A stretch of DNA of 64,000 nucleotides from Thereva unica (GCA_949987705.1 OX465281.1:221993978-222057977); one strand, 5' to 3'. Numbered from the stretch's first letter, positions 11,726 to 23,592 are shown. Translations and numbers: made by a program. The notes: generated by a model from the letters alone, not told the origin.

Positions 11726-12062
11726 AATGGGCCGGCATACACGGATCATATCGTCAAGACTAAAAAACCGGTTTTTAGGACAGAGGGGCAAAAGGACGAG
11801 AGAAAGTTGTTGTAACTTTTTGAACAGAAATTTTTGGCGTGAAAACTAACACATGCAGAAATGTATCTTCCTATCTTCTTCTTCTTTGGGTCTGTTATGG
11901 GCATATTTCTTTATTATTCGCGTTCGGGGTGTGCACACATTGATATTTCGTGTAAGCATAATAAAGTTCCTCTCGGTAAAATAAATACCCATGTACGCCG
12001 AGAGTATCATAAAAAACCGGTTTTTTAATTTTGATATTACGATCCGTGTATGCCAGCCCATT
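11726..12062. mobile_element. 337-bp MITE
   Basis: AATGGGCCGGCATACACGGA at the left is inverted at the right (12016-12062), and an AAAAAACCGG box follows in both arms. There is no coding capacity. Target duplication not resolved. Confidence 0.55.
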
Positions 12063-12665
12063 AGGATTACACCATCCGAAATGCTGATTTCGTCAAATGC
12101 GTTCTACTTTGTTTTCACATTTCCAATAGCTTTCCACAAATTCACAAAATGATCACAACCAAATTTATTGAAATATGGACTGAGCTATGTCTGTCGGGTA
12201 AGCTAGTTTTTTATAAAAGTTGTACCCAACTTCTTCCTGCCTCAGAATTTCGTTTATAATAGGACCACTCGCCTATGGAACAATTTTCTACTTTCGGTAT
12301 TTCCAAAAATCAAAATGCTCTTGGGTGATTAAAATTTTTTTAGGTTAACATCTTAGCTCAGGAGCGGACACAAGTTAATGGACTATATATGAATAATAAT
12401 GGTTTTAACCTGGAAAAAACGTTGGCATATTGACGTTGTCATACTGACGTTGTCATATTTCCAATTTGTTTTAACCTTAGTTGCTTATCCAAATTACCGA
12501 TTTTTGGCCACAGAAATTAATCGCATAAATGGATGAGTAAATACAATTCAATTTAACAAATTATATCCTTATTGTGAAACTGCGCTTTGATTTTCGTTTG
12601 TTGGCTAAAAACCAAACACTGCTTGTGTCTTCGAGTCCGGAATATAATTCTGGGTAAATTCAAGA
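12063..12665. other. Upstream region of receptor module 2
   Basis: AT-rich with no recognised gene. It contains a short direct repeat of ACGTTGTCATA near 12435-12460. Confidence 0.3.
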
Positions 12666-13732
12666 ATGACTAGAAGTTCGCAGCCATTGGAAAACGCAGT
12701 TTATAAGATTTATCCTTTTTTTAAACTATCCCGCTTTGTTGCATTTTATCCGTTTTCCGTGCATGTGAAAAATGGAAGGGCTCACTTTAAAAAGACCTTT
12801 TTCTGGAGCCTTTACGCATTCCTATTAATTTCACTGGAAACTTGTATGAAACTTATTATATTCTAAATAAACCTCATGAAATTCATTTCAGTATTTCTTA
12901 ATTTTTAGTTGGATTTTTCAAGGGTATCTATCCCTTCATGACAACCATTGAAAATTTTCCTGATGTCCTTTTATTCTTTGGATGGGCCCAGTTCTACTTA
13001 TTTTTTATCCTGCAAGCCATCGATATTTTTTCATCTTGGATATTTTTGCAAGATACCACAGAAATTATTGCAGAAATCCAATGGATAGATGATACACTGT
13101 CAAAATTTGGTGTAGAGATGTCATATAAAAAAATTAAATTTCGGCAGATTTGTGAAACCATTCTGACAATAGTCCAAACTTCACTTTATTTTGTCGCCGA
13201 TATATCTACAGTAAACAATGCTGCAGGATATTATTCAGCTTTTTTATACTTCACAGTAAATTTTTTAATAATGTTTCGAATTGCACTAAAAGGACTCGAG
13301 TTTATGGAACTAATGCTAATTATAGAGGATAAAATTCAGCGGATGAATGAAAACATCAAATATTTCGGACGAAACATGTTGCCGTTGGTTAAAGTGTCCG
13401 AAGTGAACCTTAAACGTAAAGAGGACTTTTTCAACAAGTTGCGAGTAAATTCAGAAATTATATTGACAATCAAAGTATTTTCACAAGTATATTTTCAAGC
13501 TGCGAGAACTGTTAAGAAAATTATGAAAATATTTAGTTTACATCTAATTGTTGCAACTCATGTACTGAGCGTTAGCGTGTTGATCCAGAGTTATTATTTG
13601 TACGTTGTAGTATTTTATGATACTGTAGCATTTGAGGAATGGCAGGAGTGGTTCATGACTGGCTACTGGTTATTCATGCAAGCCTGCACACTTTTTCTTC
13701 TTCCAATCTGTTGCAGCAGGACCAAAAGAGCT
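12666..13732 (+). CDS. Gustatory receptor-like module 2 (lacks the C-terminal exon)
   Basis: Exon 1 is 12666-12843 (59 codons plus 1 base) and exon 2 is 12909-13732. The 65-bp phase-1 intron has donor GTATGA and acceptor AATTTTTAG. About 334 residues with no stop. Exon 1 carries YPFFKLSRFVAFYPF and a first membrane segment. Exon 2 carries IQWIDDTLSKFGVEMSYKKI, a KGLEFMELMLII block, KVFSQVYFQAARTVKKI before the fifth segment, and a last hydrophobic segment ending in LLPICCSRTKRA at a GTAAGT donor in phase 0. Layout and motifs place it in the same 7tm_7 subfamily as its neighbours. TM7 and the family's C-terminal motif are missing. It would act in the dendritic membrane of chemosensory neurons; the ligand cannot be read from sequence. 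Confidence 0.75.
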
Positions 13733-13959
13733 GTAAGTAGATTATTTTTATATTGTTAAAAATATGACAAGATATTCAATTGTAATATGATGATTATGTG
13801 TGATTTCTCAATCTGTATTCAAAGAGTTTGAGTTCCTTATGATGACATGAAATTCATTCAAAATAAATTTCTTAATTCGGTGTCGATATAATGTCGAACT
13901 AGAACCAGAAAAGTACATCTCTAAAATTGTTAGTTTAGATTAGATTTTTGAGACTTTTT

Positions 13960-15030
13960 CCCTTGAGATTTTTTTAACGGAGTGAGGGGGCAACAAACAT
14001 GGTGAACACTGTGGCCAAGTTAGGCCTATTGTGTACGTACAACGGAACAGACTATCAGCCTTCCGGATGAAGGCAAGAAGGTGTTTAATTGACGAAGACC
14101 GGACTTGAGTAGGACGCAAAAACTCTCTGACAAACGTTCTTTTTCTAAGCCAGGTCAGAGCAGAACATTCACAAAGATTATGTGTGAAAGTCTCGTCGCC
14201 TTCCATGCAGAGTCGGCATACTGTCTCTTGAGACAGTCTTGGGTTGTGGAGGTGATAATAAACTTACTACAATAACGAACATAAATTAATAACAAGTAGC
14301 AACGAAAATAAATTAATAACAAGTAGCAAACACTACACACTCCTCTATCAATGACATAGAGATGAACCAAGAGATGCCACAGAAGGGTTCTGGGCCCTTT
14401 ACCAACGTCTCAAATCCCTCCCTCACGAGGCTGTCTGCAACCTTACTCCCCTCGATACCCCAGTGTCCGGGGATGCAGCAGAGCGAAACCTCATTTCTTC
14501 TGGTCAGGCTCTGGAGTACGTCAAAACACCCTGCAGCTATTTTGGAAGAAAACTAACACGTTGAGAGTGCCTTGATGGCAGCTTGGCTGTCAGAAAAGAT
14601 TTTAAGGTTGGCGCTTTTCAGACCTTTCTCAATGTTGAGCCTAGCGCAATGGCATGTATTTCAGTCTGGAAAACAGAGAGCCACTTACCCATTGCAATCG
14701 AAACCTTCAAGTTGAGTTCTGCGACACCAGCCCCTGTGCTATGTTTCATCTTTGACTTGTCAGTAAGCCAGTGGAGACGAGATCCCCAGGAAGAATAAGT
14801 TCCTCCCACTCAAAACAATCCGTGATAATCACTCTGAATTTCATTTGGAGCCGCAGTTCACTAACCATATGGTTGGATACGCGGCAAATGGAAATGTTTG
14901 GGATATTGATAAAGATATTCATGTGTCCTTTGATCGTCCCCATAGCACCGGCAATGGAGAGGAAAGGAAGCCGATGCAGTTTGTCCACTTGAGAATCAAC
15001 GTATCCTGTTTAGTCTTCGGCCACCAAACT
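13960..15030 (-). pseudogene. LINE remnant: RNase H domain and C-terminal zinc motif
   Basis: On the minus strand, from about 15030 down, the frame reads DKLHRLPFLSIAGAM (the usual stretch between RT and RNase H). KMKHSTGAGVAE with SVFQTEIHAIALG (RNase H) follows. Further down come a degenerate middle and, at 14206-13960, CMEGDETFTHNLCECSALTW, the C-x2-C-x-H-x-C type end of Jockey/I-group LINEs. Frames change at least three times. A 29-bp duplication with AATAACAAGTAGCAA lies at about 14275-14330. It differs in type from LINEs A-D, which lack RNase H. Confidence 0.65.
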
Positions 15031-15340
15031 ATAAAAAACGGATAAAAAAATCATTGGCTTAAGATATTTTTGGATATAGCGAAACCAAAATTGTCTCGGG
15101 ATAAGCAACACTTATAGCCTTGGTTTTTTTGTCTTGGAAGACAACGGATACCTGACCATGACAAGAGTAGCAGTGAGACCGTTAATTGTGATTGGGCTTC
15201 CTCACACGGCGCCATATTCATGGCAAGTAAATCCGGTTTTATAGATGAGAGAGTGACGGGAACAGTAAAATTTACGAATAAAACCGGTTTTACTCAATAA
15301 ACTTATTGCATCATGTAAACATATATAAATATAAATGAGA

Positions 15341-15353
15341 GGGGGGGGGGGGG
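15341..15353 (+). repeat. Poly-G tract
   Basis: Run of about 13 G, next to a short AT-rich stretch. The proline-rich frame on the other strand is an artefact of it. Confidence 0.8.
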
Positions 15354-15554
15354 GTGCGGGTTTTAAACGAACGGAGTAACACTTTTCTTTCAATAGTACT
15401 TTGCTTGTGGGAATTGGGACTCTCACTGACAAGGACAAGCCATTTTGAGATTCCCAATTGTTTTGGCGCACGCCATACTATTGGCTTATAGGTGCAGCAA
15501 GGCGCATTGGGTTCCAGCTAGTAATATATAATATAGAACTAGTTAATTTTCAAG

Positions 15555-15715
15555 CGTTTGAATTTGATTTGCAAAAGACTAAATTTCATTTGCAAAAGGA
15601 TGAATTTAATTTGCAAAAGGTGAATCTTATTTGTAAAAAGGTGAATTTAATATGCAAAAGGATTAATTTGATTTGAAAATAGGTTAATTTAATGTGAAAA
15701 CCCGTTAAATTTAGT
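15555..15715 (+). repeat. Minisatellite, about 22-bp unit, about 7 copies
   Basis: Degenerate units like TTAATTTGCAAAAGGTGAA run in tandem, with divergence rising toward the right end. The apparent peptide repeat is a by-product. Confidence 0.7.
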
Positions 15716-15849
15716 CGAATAATACACATGTATTTAATGCTTTAAAATTCATACAACCAAGTCTGAGATTCAAATTATTTCAACAGCCGCAATGGCTGTA
15801 AATAACGTCGGTTTCCTTACTTATAACAAACCTTGTATTATTTCTTTTA

Positions 15850-16041
15850 AACATATGTCATTATCTACAAATAACAGTCTTTTAAACATAGCAAGGCGAT
15901 GACGAATCTAATTCAATTAAGAAATTATAATTCAATTGTGTTGAAGCACAAATAAAATACACATTTTTACAAGGCTATTTGTCGATTTCATTTCGGTAGT
16001 TTGGGTCTACGATTGAAACTAAAATTTGAGTTGTTGAAGGG
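15850..16041 (+). promoter_or_regulatory. Upstream block conserved between modules 3 and 4
   Basis: The 190 bp before the module 3 start align with 19572-19796 before module 4. Shared pieces include AAACATATGTCATTA, a CAAATAAAATACAC box and a final AAATTTGAGTTGTT just before the start codon. It was either carried in the duplication or is a core promoter. No TATA box or start site can be assigned. Confidence 0.45.
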
Positions 16042-17122
16042 ATGTTGAAACAAATCCGAATGATCTTGATTGGCCACCAGGACGAAAATATAGCTTATAA
16101 AATTTTACCATTTTTTAAACTATCTCGAATTTTTGCTTATTATCCATTTTTGGTTCGTATTGAAAATGGTAGGGTTTACTTCCTAAAAACCTTTTATTGG
16201 TGCATTTACGCAATTGTATTGGTCTCATTGGAAACTGGTACGTTCAATTTGGATTTTTTATAAAATTATCAATTCTTATAAATTTTTAGTTGGATTTGTT
16301 AAATATATTGTGCCTTATGTTTCAATGGTAATTGGTGGTGAACATCAAGGAGGTATTCTTACCTTCTGCATTTGGGCAGAATTCTACGTGTTTTATTTGC
16401 TTCAACTGGTGGACCTTTTCTCAACTTGGGTATTTTCAAAAAGAACAGCAGAAATTATTGAAGAAGTTCAATGGATCGATGATTGTTTGACAAAATTCGG
16501 AGTAGTGCTGTCTTATGAACATATACAAAAGCGACAGTTTTGGGGCGCTATAATACTAGTAATTATCATTCCGGTCTTTTTCGTAGCTGAGGTGTACAGA
16601 GTTAACGAAATTTCCAATAGTAGAGTGTCAATTTTATATTTTATAATAAGTTACTTATCACTGTTTCGAATTTTACTAAAAGAACTGCAGTTTTTGGAGT
16701 TAAGTTTTTTAATTGCGGATAAAATAAAAAGAATTAATCAAGTGATTAAATATTTTGGTAACAATTCAGTACCATGTGTTAAAGAAGAACAAATTGACGA
16801 AAATGGACAAGTGTTTTACATTAAAGAGCTTTGTGTTAATGAAGAGATCCTTGGGACTATTAAATGCTTCTCAAAAGTATATTTACAAGCCGCAAATACT
16901 ATGGACAAAATTTTGAATATTTTTAGCGTACATCTATTTTTTTGCACAGTTGCATTTGGTGTTATTGTATTTGTTGAATTGTATTATTTGTATGTGGTAA
17001 TAATTCGTAAAGAAATTCAGGATGATGGATGGTGGGATTTAGTTACGGCTGCTTATTGGAGCCTGGCTCTGTTCTGTTTGATCGTATTGAATTCATTTGG
17101 ATGCAGAAGGATTGCAAACGCT
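16042..17122 (+). CDS. Gustatory receptor-like module 3 (lacks the C-terminal exon)
   Basis: Exon 1 is 16042-16237 (65 codons plus 1 base) and exon 2 is 16290-17122. The 52-bp phase-1 intron has donor GTACGT and acceptor ATTTTTAG. About 343 residues. Exon 1 has ILPFFKLSRIFAYYPF. Exon 2 has VQWIDDCLTKFGVVLSYEHI, KELQFLELSFLIADKIKRI, KCFSKVYLQAANTMDKI and a last membrane segment ending NSFGCRRIANA. The GTAAGT donor follows in phase 0. It is the closest relative of module 4: most residues are identical, and it has a few extra residues (VPCVKE) in the loop before the fifth segment. This is an insect 7tm_7 chemoreceptor minus TM7. Reading through the donor meets a stop within ten codons, so an unspliced product would be truncated. 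Confidence 0.78.
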
Positions 17123-18596
17123 GTAAGTTTTGAGATTAGATGTTTTTAATAATTTGATTTAGAATACATATGTTTTTATTTAGTATTTTTCATTTTATCG
17201 GAATTCTTAATAATATTGATTGTGACTTCAGTCGTACATATTAGTATTTCATTTTTACACGACTGCCAAAATAAGGAGTGTAATGTGTTCAAGGTTTCAT
17301 ACGTGTATGTTCGTTTCTTTAGCCCAAACCTAAATAAAAAGTAACGCAGAAGTGAAGTAGACGTTACTTCCATAGAAATAAATGTAACTTCCACTTACTT
17401 CCATTTTGGTCGCTCTCATAGATTTATACACAATAGTACCTAACTTCACTTCAGTTCACTTCCCAATTAGGTTTGGCCTTTTGTCCCACCATAACTTCTA
17501 CACGCCTGAACGGATTTAGATGGGGTGCCTTTGGAATCGTTTAATGAGACCGAGTAACATAGGCTAAGTTAATTAAAAAAAAAAAAACCAAAAAAAAAAA
17601 ATACAATTTACGTTTGCAATTTAGGTACGTCATACTCAATTTTTTTTTGCTGTCAATATGGGTGGGTATCAAACGAAAGGCGAAATTGAGACGATTTCAA
17701 ATATGTATAATACTTTATAGATATGTGTCAATTAAATGCCAATCAGAGGTCTAGCTTTTAGCGATTTGGATCCTCGTAATGTTATTCACTAGCTGCAGGA
17801 TGAAAAATCACTCAAACAGATATATCGGCTCAGAAAGTTCGATCAGTGAGAGTCAGTGGAATTCCATTCCATTGAGTGAGTGCTCACGTTTCGGTAATGG
17901 TGTTTCCACTACAAGCGAACAACTATTCTACTCCTATAATTGTAATTTGGTTATAGTCCGGGGAAATTAGCAAAAAAACGCACAAAAGGAGACAAAACTC
18001 CAAAATGCGAACTGCTTGCTCTCCTCTAAAAAAAAAAAAAAAAAACTCACTCAACAAGCATTTCAGTACGCTAAAATTCGGCGTGTGCCTTCTCGTAGTT
18101 CTAAGTTCTAAGGGCCAGTATTACTTGGCTCGTACTCTGCAGCATTCGACGAGGCTGGTTGGTGGAGGCTAAACAATCAAGTAAACATTTTTGTGTAGGA
18201 TTTACCCATATCTTAAGGCCCCAATTTACACATGGGGCCTGCAATTCCAAAAAGCTGACAAAAATGGCATTTATCGACAGTTCGGGCCTAAAGATCTGAA
18301 CTTCTGTACACTATCGAGCCGTGAATTGACGTCAAGAATTCACGCCGTATCCACTCGGAAAGCAAGACGCGTGCTAGGCGTGAAAACCATCCACACTCGC
18401 GTTTGCGCTTGTTTGCGAGTATTCACGGTGTGAGGCTGGAGCCGCCTTGAAGCCTATGAACATTTTGGCACTTGAATTAATAACCTACTATGCTAAGCAG
18501 TCGTTTTCGCCTGTGTGTCTTTAGGGAATCATGACATCGCCTGCCTGTCAGGTGGATACCTGGAGTATCATCCCTCAGTTAGACTGAGAGTCAAGC
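17123..18596. other. Spacer between modules 3 and 4
   Basis: Homopolymer A runs (about 17574-17600 and 18030-18046), one GGGTATCAAACGAAA unit near 17655 and no recognised gene. No C-terminal receptor exon was seen, although this is where one for module 3 would be expected. Confidence 0.35.
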
Positions 18597-19178
18597 TTAT
18601 AGCGTCATCGATTTGGCAGCTCTAGCTTCGAGTGCGAGCACATTTCATCTTGAGCTGAGCAAAAGTAGATCGCTCCAGAACAAATTCGCTCTAATATAGA
18701 ATTGCTGAATTTTGCTCCCTTCAAGATTTGTATTGATTAACATTTACAAATTTTTGTGTTCTGAACATATTAATTCTCAGAAAAATTTACAATTTTGCTT
18801 TAATTTCTTTGGTATTTGAAATAACTGTACATATTCCGCGTCGACATCTAATGATTATTCTAAAGATTTTGCGACCATTAATAATTTTGTTGTATTATTA
18901 TTATAATTTTTTTTTATTTATTTAATCTTCAACATGAATTACTTTTTAAATTTTAGAGAACTTTTCAAATCTGTCGATATGATACAGATCTAAAAACTTG
19001 CTCTTTTTGATCTTTGGTAGAGCACTTTTGGGCAAATCGATGACAAAATCTTTGTTTGCTCTTAGAGCGAGTGACAAATCGATGACACAGCCCTGAGAGG
19101 GAGCGTCAAATCGATGATGCAATCTGCTCTAAAAGCACTTTTCGAGCAAAAAGGGCAGCAAATCGATGACGCTATAAG
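18597..19178. mobile_element. 582-bp MITE with repeated AAATCGATGA boxes
   Basis: CTTATAGCGTCATCGATTTG at 18597 is exactly inverted at the right end (to 19178). Inside the right half, CAAATCGATGA recurs about every 40 bp (four copies between 19030 and 19170), which looks like a run of subterminal binding sites. No coding capacity. Confidence 0.65.
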
Positions 19179-19571
19179 TGAATGGGGGTCTTTAGTGGAG
19201 AAACCTGTTTTACTAAATTTGACCCAATTTTCTAGCAATTTTGCACTGATTCTTTAAAAAATAATAATTACGTGATATTTGCCGAGACTTCCCTCTTCCC
19301 TACGTGAGATTGGGTGAGTTCGTATCGACCTCCTAAACGCCTCACGTAATTAATGGACGACCCCTAAGTAGTTAATATTTCAAAATTTTTACTCTCAAGT
19401 CCTAGGTTGGCCCTATTATCAAAGCTTCACATGCTTATTAGGGACATTTTGCATTTTTGTTATATGGAACAAATCGTCACAGGCCGCTTTGTTACCTACC
19501 GCCGGCCTTCAATTCAAATTACAGCATTGAAGCTGTAAATAAAGCAGTGAATAACTGATGTTAAGTCTAGT

Positions 19572-19796
19572 AAACATATGTCATTACCTACATAAAACAG
19601 TCTAATAAACGTAACAAGGCCATGACGTTTGGACAATCATTGAATCGAATTCAATTACAGAAATAAGAAAACATAATTCAATTATGTTGATGCACAAATA
19701 AAATACACCTCGTTACATGGCTATTTTTCGCATTCATTTGGGTAGTCAATAGGCAAACCATCTTTGATTGGCACGGAAATTTGAGTTGTTAAAGTG
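19572..19796 (+). promoter_or_regulatory. Upstream block of module 4, homologous to 15850-16041
   Basis: The same boxes, in the same order, as before module 3. The copies differ by substitutions and short indels, so the blocks have diverged since duplication. Confidence 0.45.
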
Positions 19797-20868
19797 ATGT
19801 TGAAAAAAATTCGAATGATCTCAAATGGTCGCCAGGACGAAAATATAGTTTATAAATTTTTACCATTTTTTAAACTATCTCGAATTTTTGCCTTTTATCC
19901 ATTTTCTGTTCGTATCGAGAATGGAAAGGTTTATTTTCGAAAAACCTTTTATTGGTGCATTTACGCATTGGTATTTGCCTCATTGGAAGCTTGTATGTAC
20001 AATTTGGATTTGTTACCAATCCATTATCAATTCTTATACATTTTTAGATGGATTTGTTAAATATATTGTGCCTTTTGTTTCAACGGTGATTGGTGCGGCA
20101 CAAAGAGGAGGCATCCTTACGGTCTGTGTTTGGGCAGAATTCTACTCGTTGTTTTTGCTCCAACTAATGGACGTTTTGTCATCTTGGGTATATTCACAAA
20201 GCACAGCAGAAATTATTGAAGAAATACAATGGATAGATGGATGTTTGACAAAATTTGGGGTAGTGTTATCCTATGAACATATTAAAAAGCGACAGTTTTG
20301 GGGCGGTATAATACTAGTAATTGTCAGTCCGCTCTTTTTCGTAGCTGAGGTGTACAGAGTCAAAGTAATTTCCGATAGTACAGCATCAATTTTATATTTT
20401 ATAATCAGTTATTTATCAATGTTTGGAATTTTACTAAAAGAACTGCAGTTTCTGGAGCTAGTATTTATAATTGAGGACAAAATCAAAAGAATTAATCAAG
20501 TGATTAAATATTTTGGTAAAAATTCACTGCCAGAAGAACAAATTAACGAAAATGGACAAGTGTTATACATTAAAGAATTTTATGTTATTAAAGAGATCTT
20601 TGCCACTATTGAAGGCTTCTCAAAAGCATATTTACAAGCAGCAAATACTATGGAAAAAGTTTTGCATATATTTAGTTCACATTTAATTTGTTGCACAATT
20701 ATATTTTGTGTTATTATTTTTATTCAATTGTATTTTTTGTATGTAATAATTTATGAAGGAATTACGCCTGATGAATATTGGGATTCGCTTATGGCTGCTT
20801 ATTGGAGCTTGGCTCTGTCTTGTGTGATCGTTTTGAATTCAGCTGGATGCAAAAGGATAACGAACGCT
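19797..20868 (+). CDS. Gustatory receptor-like module 4 (lacks the C-terminal exon)
   Basis: Exon 1 is 19797-19992 (65 codons plus 1 base) and exon 2 is 20048-20868. The 55-bp phase-1 intron has donor GTATGT and acceptor CATTTTTAG. About 339 residues. The start is the ATG that aligns with module 3. Motifs: FLPFFKLSRIFAFYPF, IQWIDGCLTKFGVVLSYEHI, KELQFLELVFII, EGFSKAYLQAANTMEKV, and a last segment ending NSAGCKRITNA. The GTAAGT donor follows in phase 0. It lacks TM7 like the other modules. The loop before the fifth segment is four residues shorter than in module 3. The frame that runs on to 21051 is intron read-through and not part of the protein. Confidence 0.78.
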
Positions 20869-21150
20869 GTAAGTTTGAGTTTAGATTTTTGTTTTAATAA
20901 TTTTTGTTTTCAAAAATTCTTTTATTTGGTCTTTTATTTATTAGAGCTTCTAATAAAATATTTTGTTAGGATTTCGATATATTGTGATTTCAATCGTACT
21001 ATTAGAGTTTTTGAAAAGAAAGAGAAGATTTTTCTTACTTCGAATCTGTAACTGGATGCTGGACTTTCGCAACTGACATTCCATTATTAGTCACCACAGA
21101 GTTTTAGAGTTTACCTACCTCACCTTTTAGAGTCTGAATTTTAGTCGCAG

Positions 21151-21152
<2 letters not shown>

Positions 21153-21212
<60 letters not shown>
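21153..21212. repeat. (TA)n microsatellite, left of the long-TIR element
   Basis: Pure TA run of about 30 copies directly next to the element at 21213. Confidence 0.9.
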
Positions 21213-21216
<4 letters not shown>

Positions 21217-22029
21217 GGTGGCCCTCTCTTGTATGGACAGAAAAAAAATTGCTTAGATTCTAAGTCTCACCCCCTAGAAATATGCGAATAGGCAAAAAAC
21301 GAAGAAATTTAAAATTTTAGGCAAATCGGAAAAGATTTAGAGGTCGCTCATGGCGAACGAAATCTTAAAAATTGATTTCTTACCTTTTTTCTCTTTGTTC
21401 AACCCTAATTACCATTTTATCAGCCGTAAAACCTACAATTTTTATCCATTCTACAGATTATTACCTTTCTAAAATGATCAAAATCATAAAGATCAGTTTA
21501 CAAATAATAAAGCTATGAAATAAAAAGCACAGTGAAAAGTCTTTATAAGGAAATAAAAAAAAATCAGTTCAAAGAGAAACTGTACTAGTTCCCACTAATT
21601 ACCGCAGCCTTCGCATAAAGCTTTGTGCTTTTCTGTTCATCTTTGGTCGTGCATTAGGTACGTGTACGATCAGTGATCCTCACTTAGCAAACAATCTACA
21701 CGGAACTCTATAACATCCATGCGTATTTTGAAAAAGCGTGTTTTATCATATTTTATAATATTTAACAATAATATCAGTTGAAACAACAATATAAATTTAC
21801 GAAAGCTAATTTAACATAGTTAACCTATTCAATGTAAATTTACCAGTTAAAATCGGGTTATAACGTTTTTATACGACCAATATTATACCTAATAAAAGGC
21901 AAAAACTGTACTTCAATAGTGTAATATTGAAAATACAAACAAATTAAAATTGAAATTACTCAGGAAGTATTTGCTTTAATAACGCTGTTGCAGTGTAAGT
22001 CGCAATTTTTTTTTGTACTCAATTATAAT

Positions 22030-22690
22030 TTGTAATAAAAGTATTGTTTATTGTGTTCGTCTTTACTCAATACTTTATTATATTCTTCGAATAACTTCAC
22101 ACTTCTTTCAGCTGTGCCGTTAACAGTTCTTAATTCATGAAGAAAGGCGAATGCTTGATTATAATTAATACAATATTATAACTCCATTTATCTGGTGGGA
22201 GATATAGGAAGTCCGTTAAAATGTTAAACCGTTGAAAAAAATCGAATGTGTTCATCGTAATGAAATACTCAACGGTTTTCTTATAAATTCCTGAATTTCT
22301 TCAAGTTTTCATGGAATACGTTTAACTGTTTCCCTAGATATGTCATCTGGCTCAACATCATTATCATCATAGACATCATGATCTACCTTTTTTTCATCAG
22401 TGGTAATAAAATGCTTTAATCTGTTACTCATTTTTTGTTTGATTTCCAATGGATTTTTCAAATTTTTGTTCTAATAATGTGTACGCTCCATTTAGTTTTC
22501 CAGTATTTGACGCAGTAAATGCAACAAAGCAACAATATTTTCGTCCACATTCCAATCTATTAATAATTCATAAATAGCATCAGCTATTTCTATTCCTGTT
22601 GAAAATGATAATTTTGGAACACCAAGTATAATAATTGCTCATCATTTATATCACTAACGTAAAAAGGTAACCTATCCACTTTAACTTTTC
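22030..22690 (-). pseudogene. Decayed transposase-like frame inside the long-TIR element
   Basis: Minus-strand pieces in shifted frames read GVPKLSFSTGIEIADAIYEL, then WNVDENIV, then FVAFTASNTGKLNGAYTLLE followed by KFEKSIGN, and further on LRTVNGTAERSVKLFEEYNK. From memory, many uncharacterised insect transposon proteins carry this set: VPKL-SGTG-QADAI, CFDTTASNTG-NGAC-LLE, then NDTAERGV-LI-EFN. If so, the acidic residue of the CFD block is lost here. At least three frameshifts and several stops make this copy dead. Confidence 0.5.
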
Positions 22691-22725
22691 CTGTTATATG
22701 AGCGAAGTCAGTACTAATAAAAATA

Positions 22726-22912
22726 CATCTGTTAAACATCATTCGCTTTGTCTGCATTCGAAAATTAGCCAGCTACGCAGAATAAGCAGAATCGCAGTAT
22801 CGGCTGCAGGGCATACATATATTCCCCGCTGCAGCGGATTGATTTTTGGAATGATTCTAAGCAGCTGGCTGAATTTTCGAATGCAGTCAAAGCGAATGAT
22901 GTTTGACAGATG
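22726..22912. mobile_element. 187-bp hairpin MITE nested in the long-TIR element
   Basis: CATCTGTTAAACATCATTCG at the left and its inverse at the right form arms of about 70 bp with few mismatches (ATTCGAAAATT and AGCCAGCT in both), leaving a short loop. No open frame of meaning. Confidence 0.7.
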
Positions 22913-23591
22913 AATTTTCAAACTTCATAAATTTTTAAAACATTTAGCATTTATGTTAAATAATATTATGTATGTAATAACAGTTGTACAAAAGTTATAT
23001 TGCTGTTTAAAATGATATTATTGTTAAATACATACATATATGTATGAAAAATAATGAAAACACGTTTTTTTTTTCATAACACGGATGGATGGAATAGAGT
23101 CCCGTGTAGTACATTTGTTGAGTGAGGATCACTGATCGTACACGTAACTTTGCAGAGTCAAAGATGAACAGAAAAGCACACCGATTTATGCGAAGGTTGT
23201 GGTGATTAGTGGACTCTAGTACAATTTCTCTTTGAACTGATAGGTTTTTTGTATTTCATTATAAAGACTTTCCACTGTGCTTTTTATTTCATAGCTTTAT
23301 TATTTGTAAACTGATCTTTATGATTTTGATCATTTTAGAAAGGTAATAATCTGTAGAATTGATAAAAAATATTTATTGACTCTTTTAGGTCTGATAAAAT
23401 GGTAATTAGGGGTAAACAAAATGAAAGAAGGTAAAAAATCATCATTTTTTAAGATTTCGTTCGCCATGAGCGACCTCTAAATCTTTTCCGATTGGCCTAA
23501 AATTTTAAATTTCTTCGTTTTTTGCCTATTCGCATATTTCTAGGGGGTGAGACCCAAAATTGAAGCACTTTTGCAAATAAGGGCCACCCTA

Positions 23592-23592
<1 letters not shown>

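Larger units (their letters stand above)
21213..23592. mobile_element. 2.4-kb DNA transposon with about 500-bp terminal inverted repeats
   Basis: Ends TTAGGGTGGCCC / GGGCCACCCTAA are flanked by TA repeats on both sides, so the target duplication may be TA. The left arm (21213 to about 21722) and right arm (about 23082-23592) are inverted copies with small indels. They share CACCCCCTAGAAATATGCGA, a GCTCATGGCGAACGAAAT box, and inner boxes such as GATCAGTGATCCTCACT. The centre holds a decayed minus-strand transposase-like frame (22030-22690) and a hairpin MITE (22726-22912). The superfamily cannot be named with confidence. Confidence 0.75.

Noticed and set aside
18597..19178. A CRISPR-like array because of evenly spaced AAATCGATGA boxes
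   Set aside because: Boxes are short, few and enclosed by terminal inverted repeats in a eukaryotic setting.
20869..21051. Extension of module 4 past its donor as coding sequence
   Set aside because: The extension has no homology to modules or to receptor C-termini, and the GTAAGT donor at 20869 aligns with donors in the other modules.
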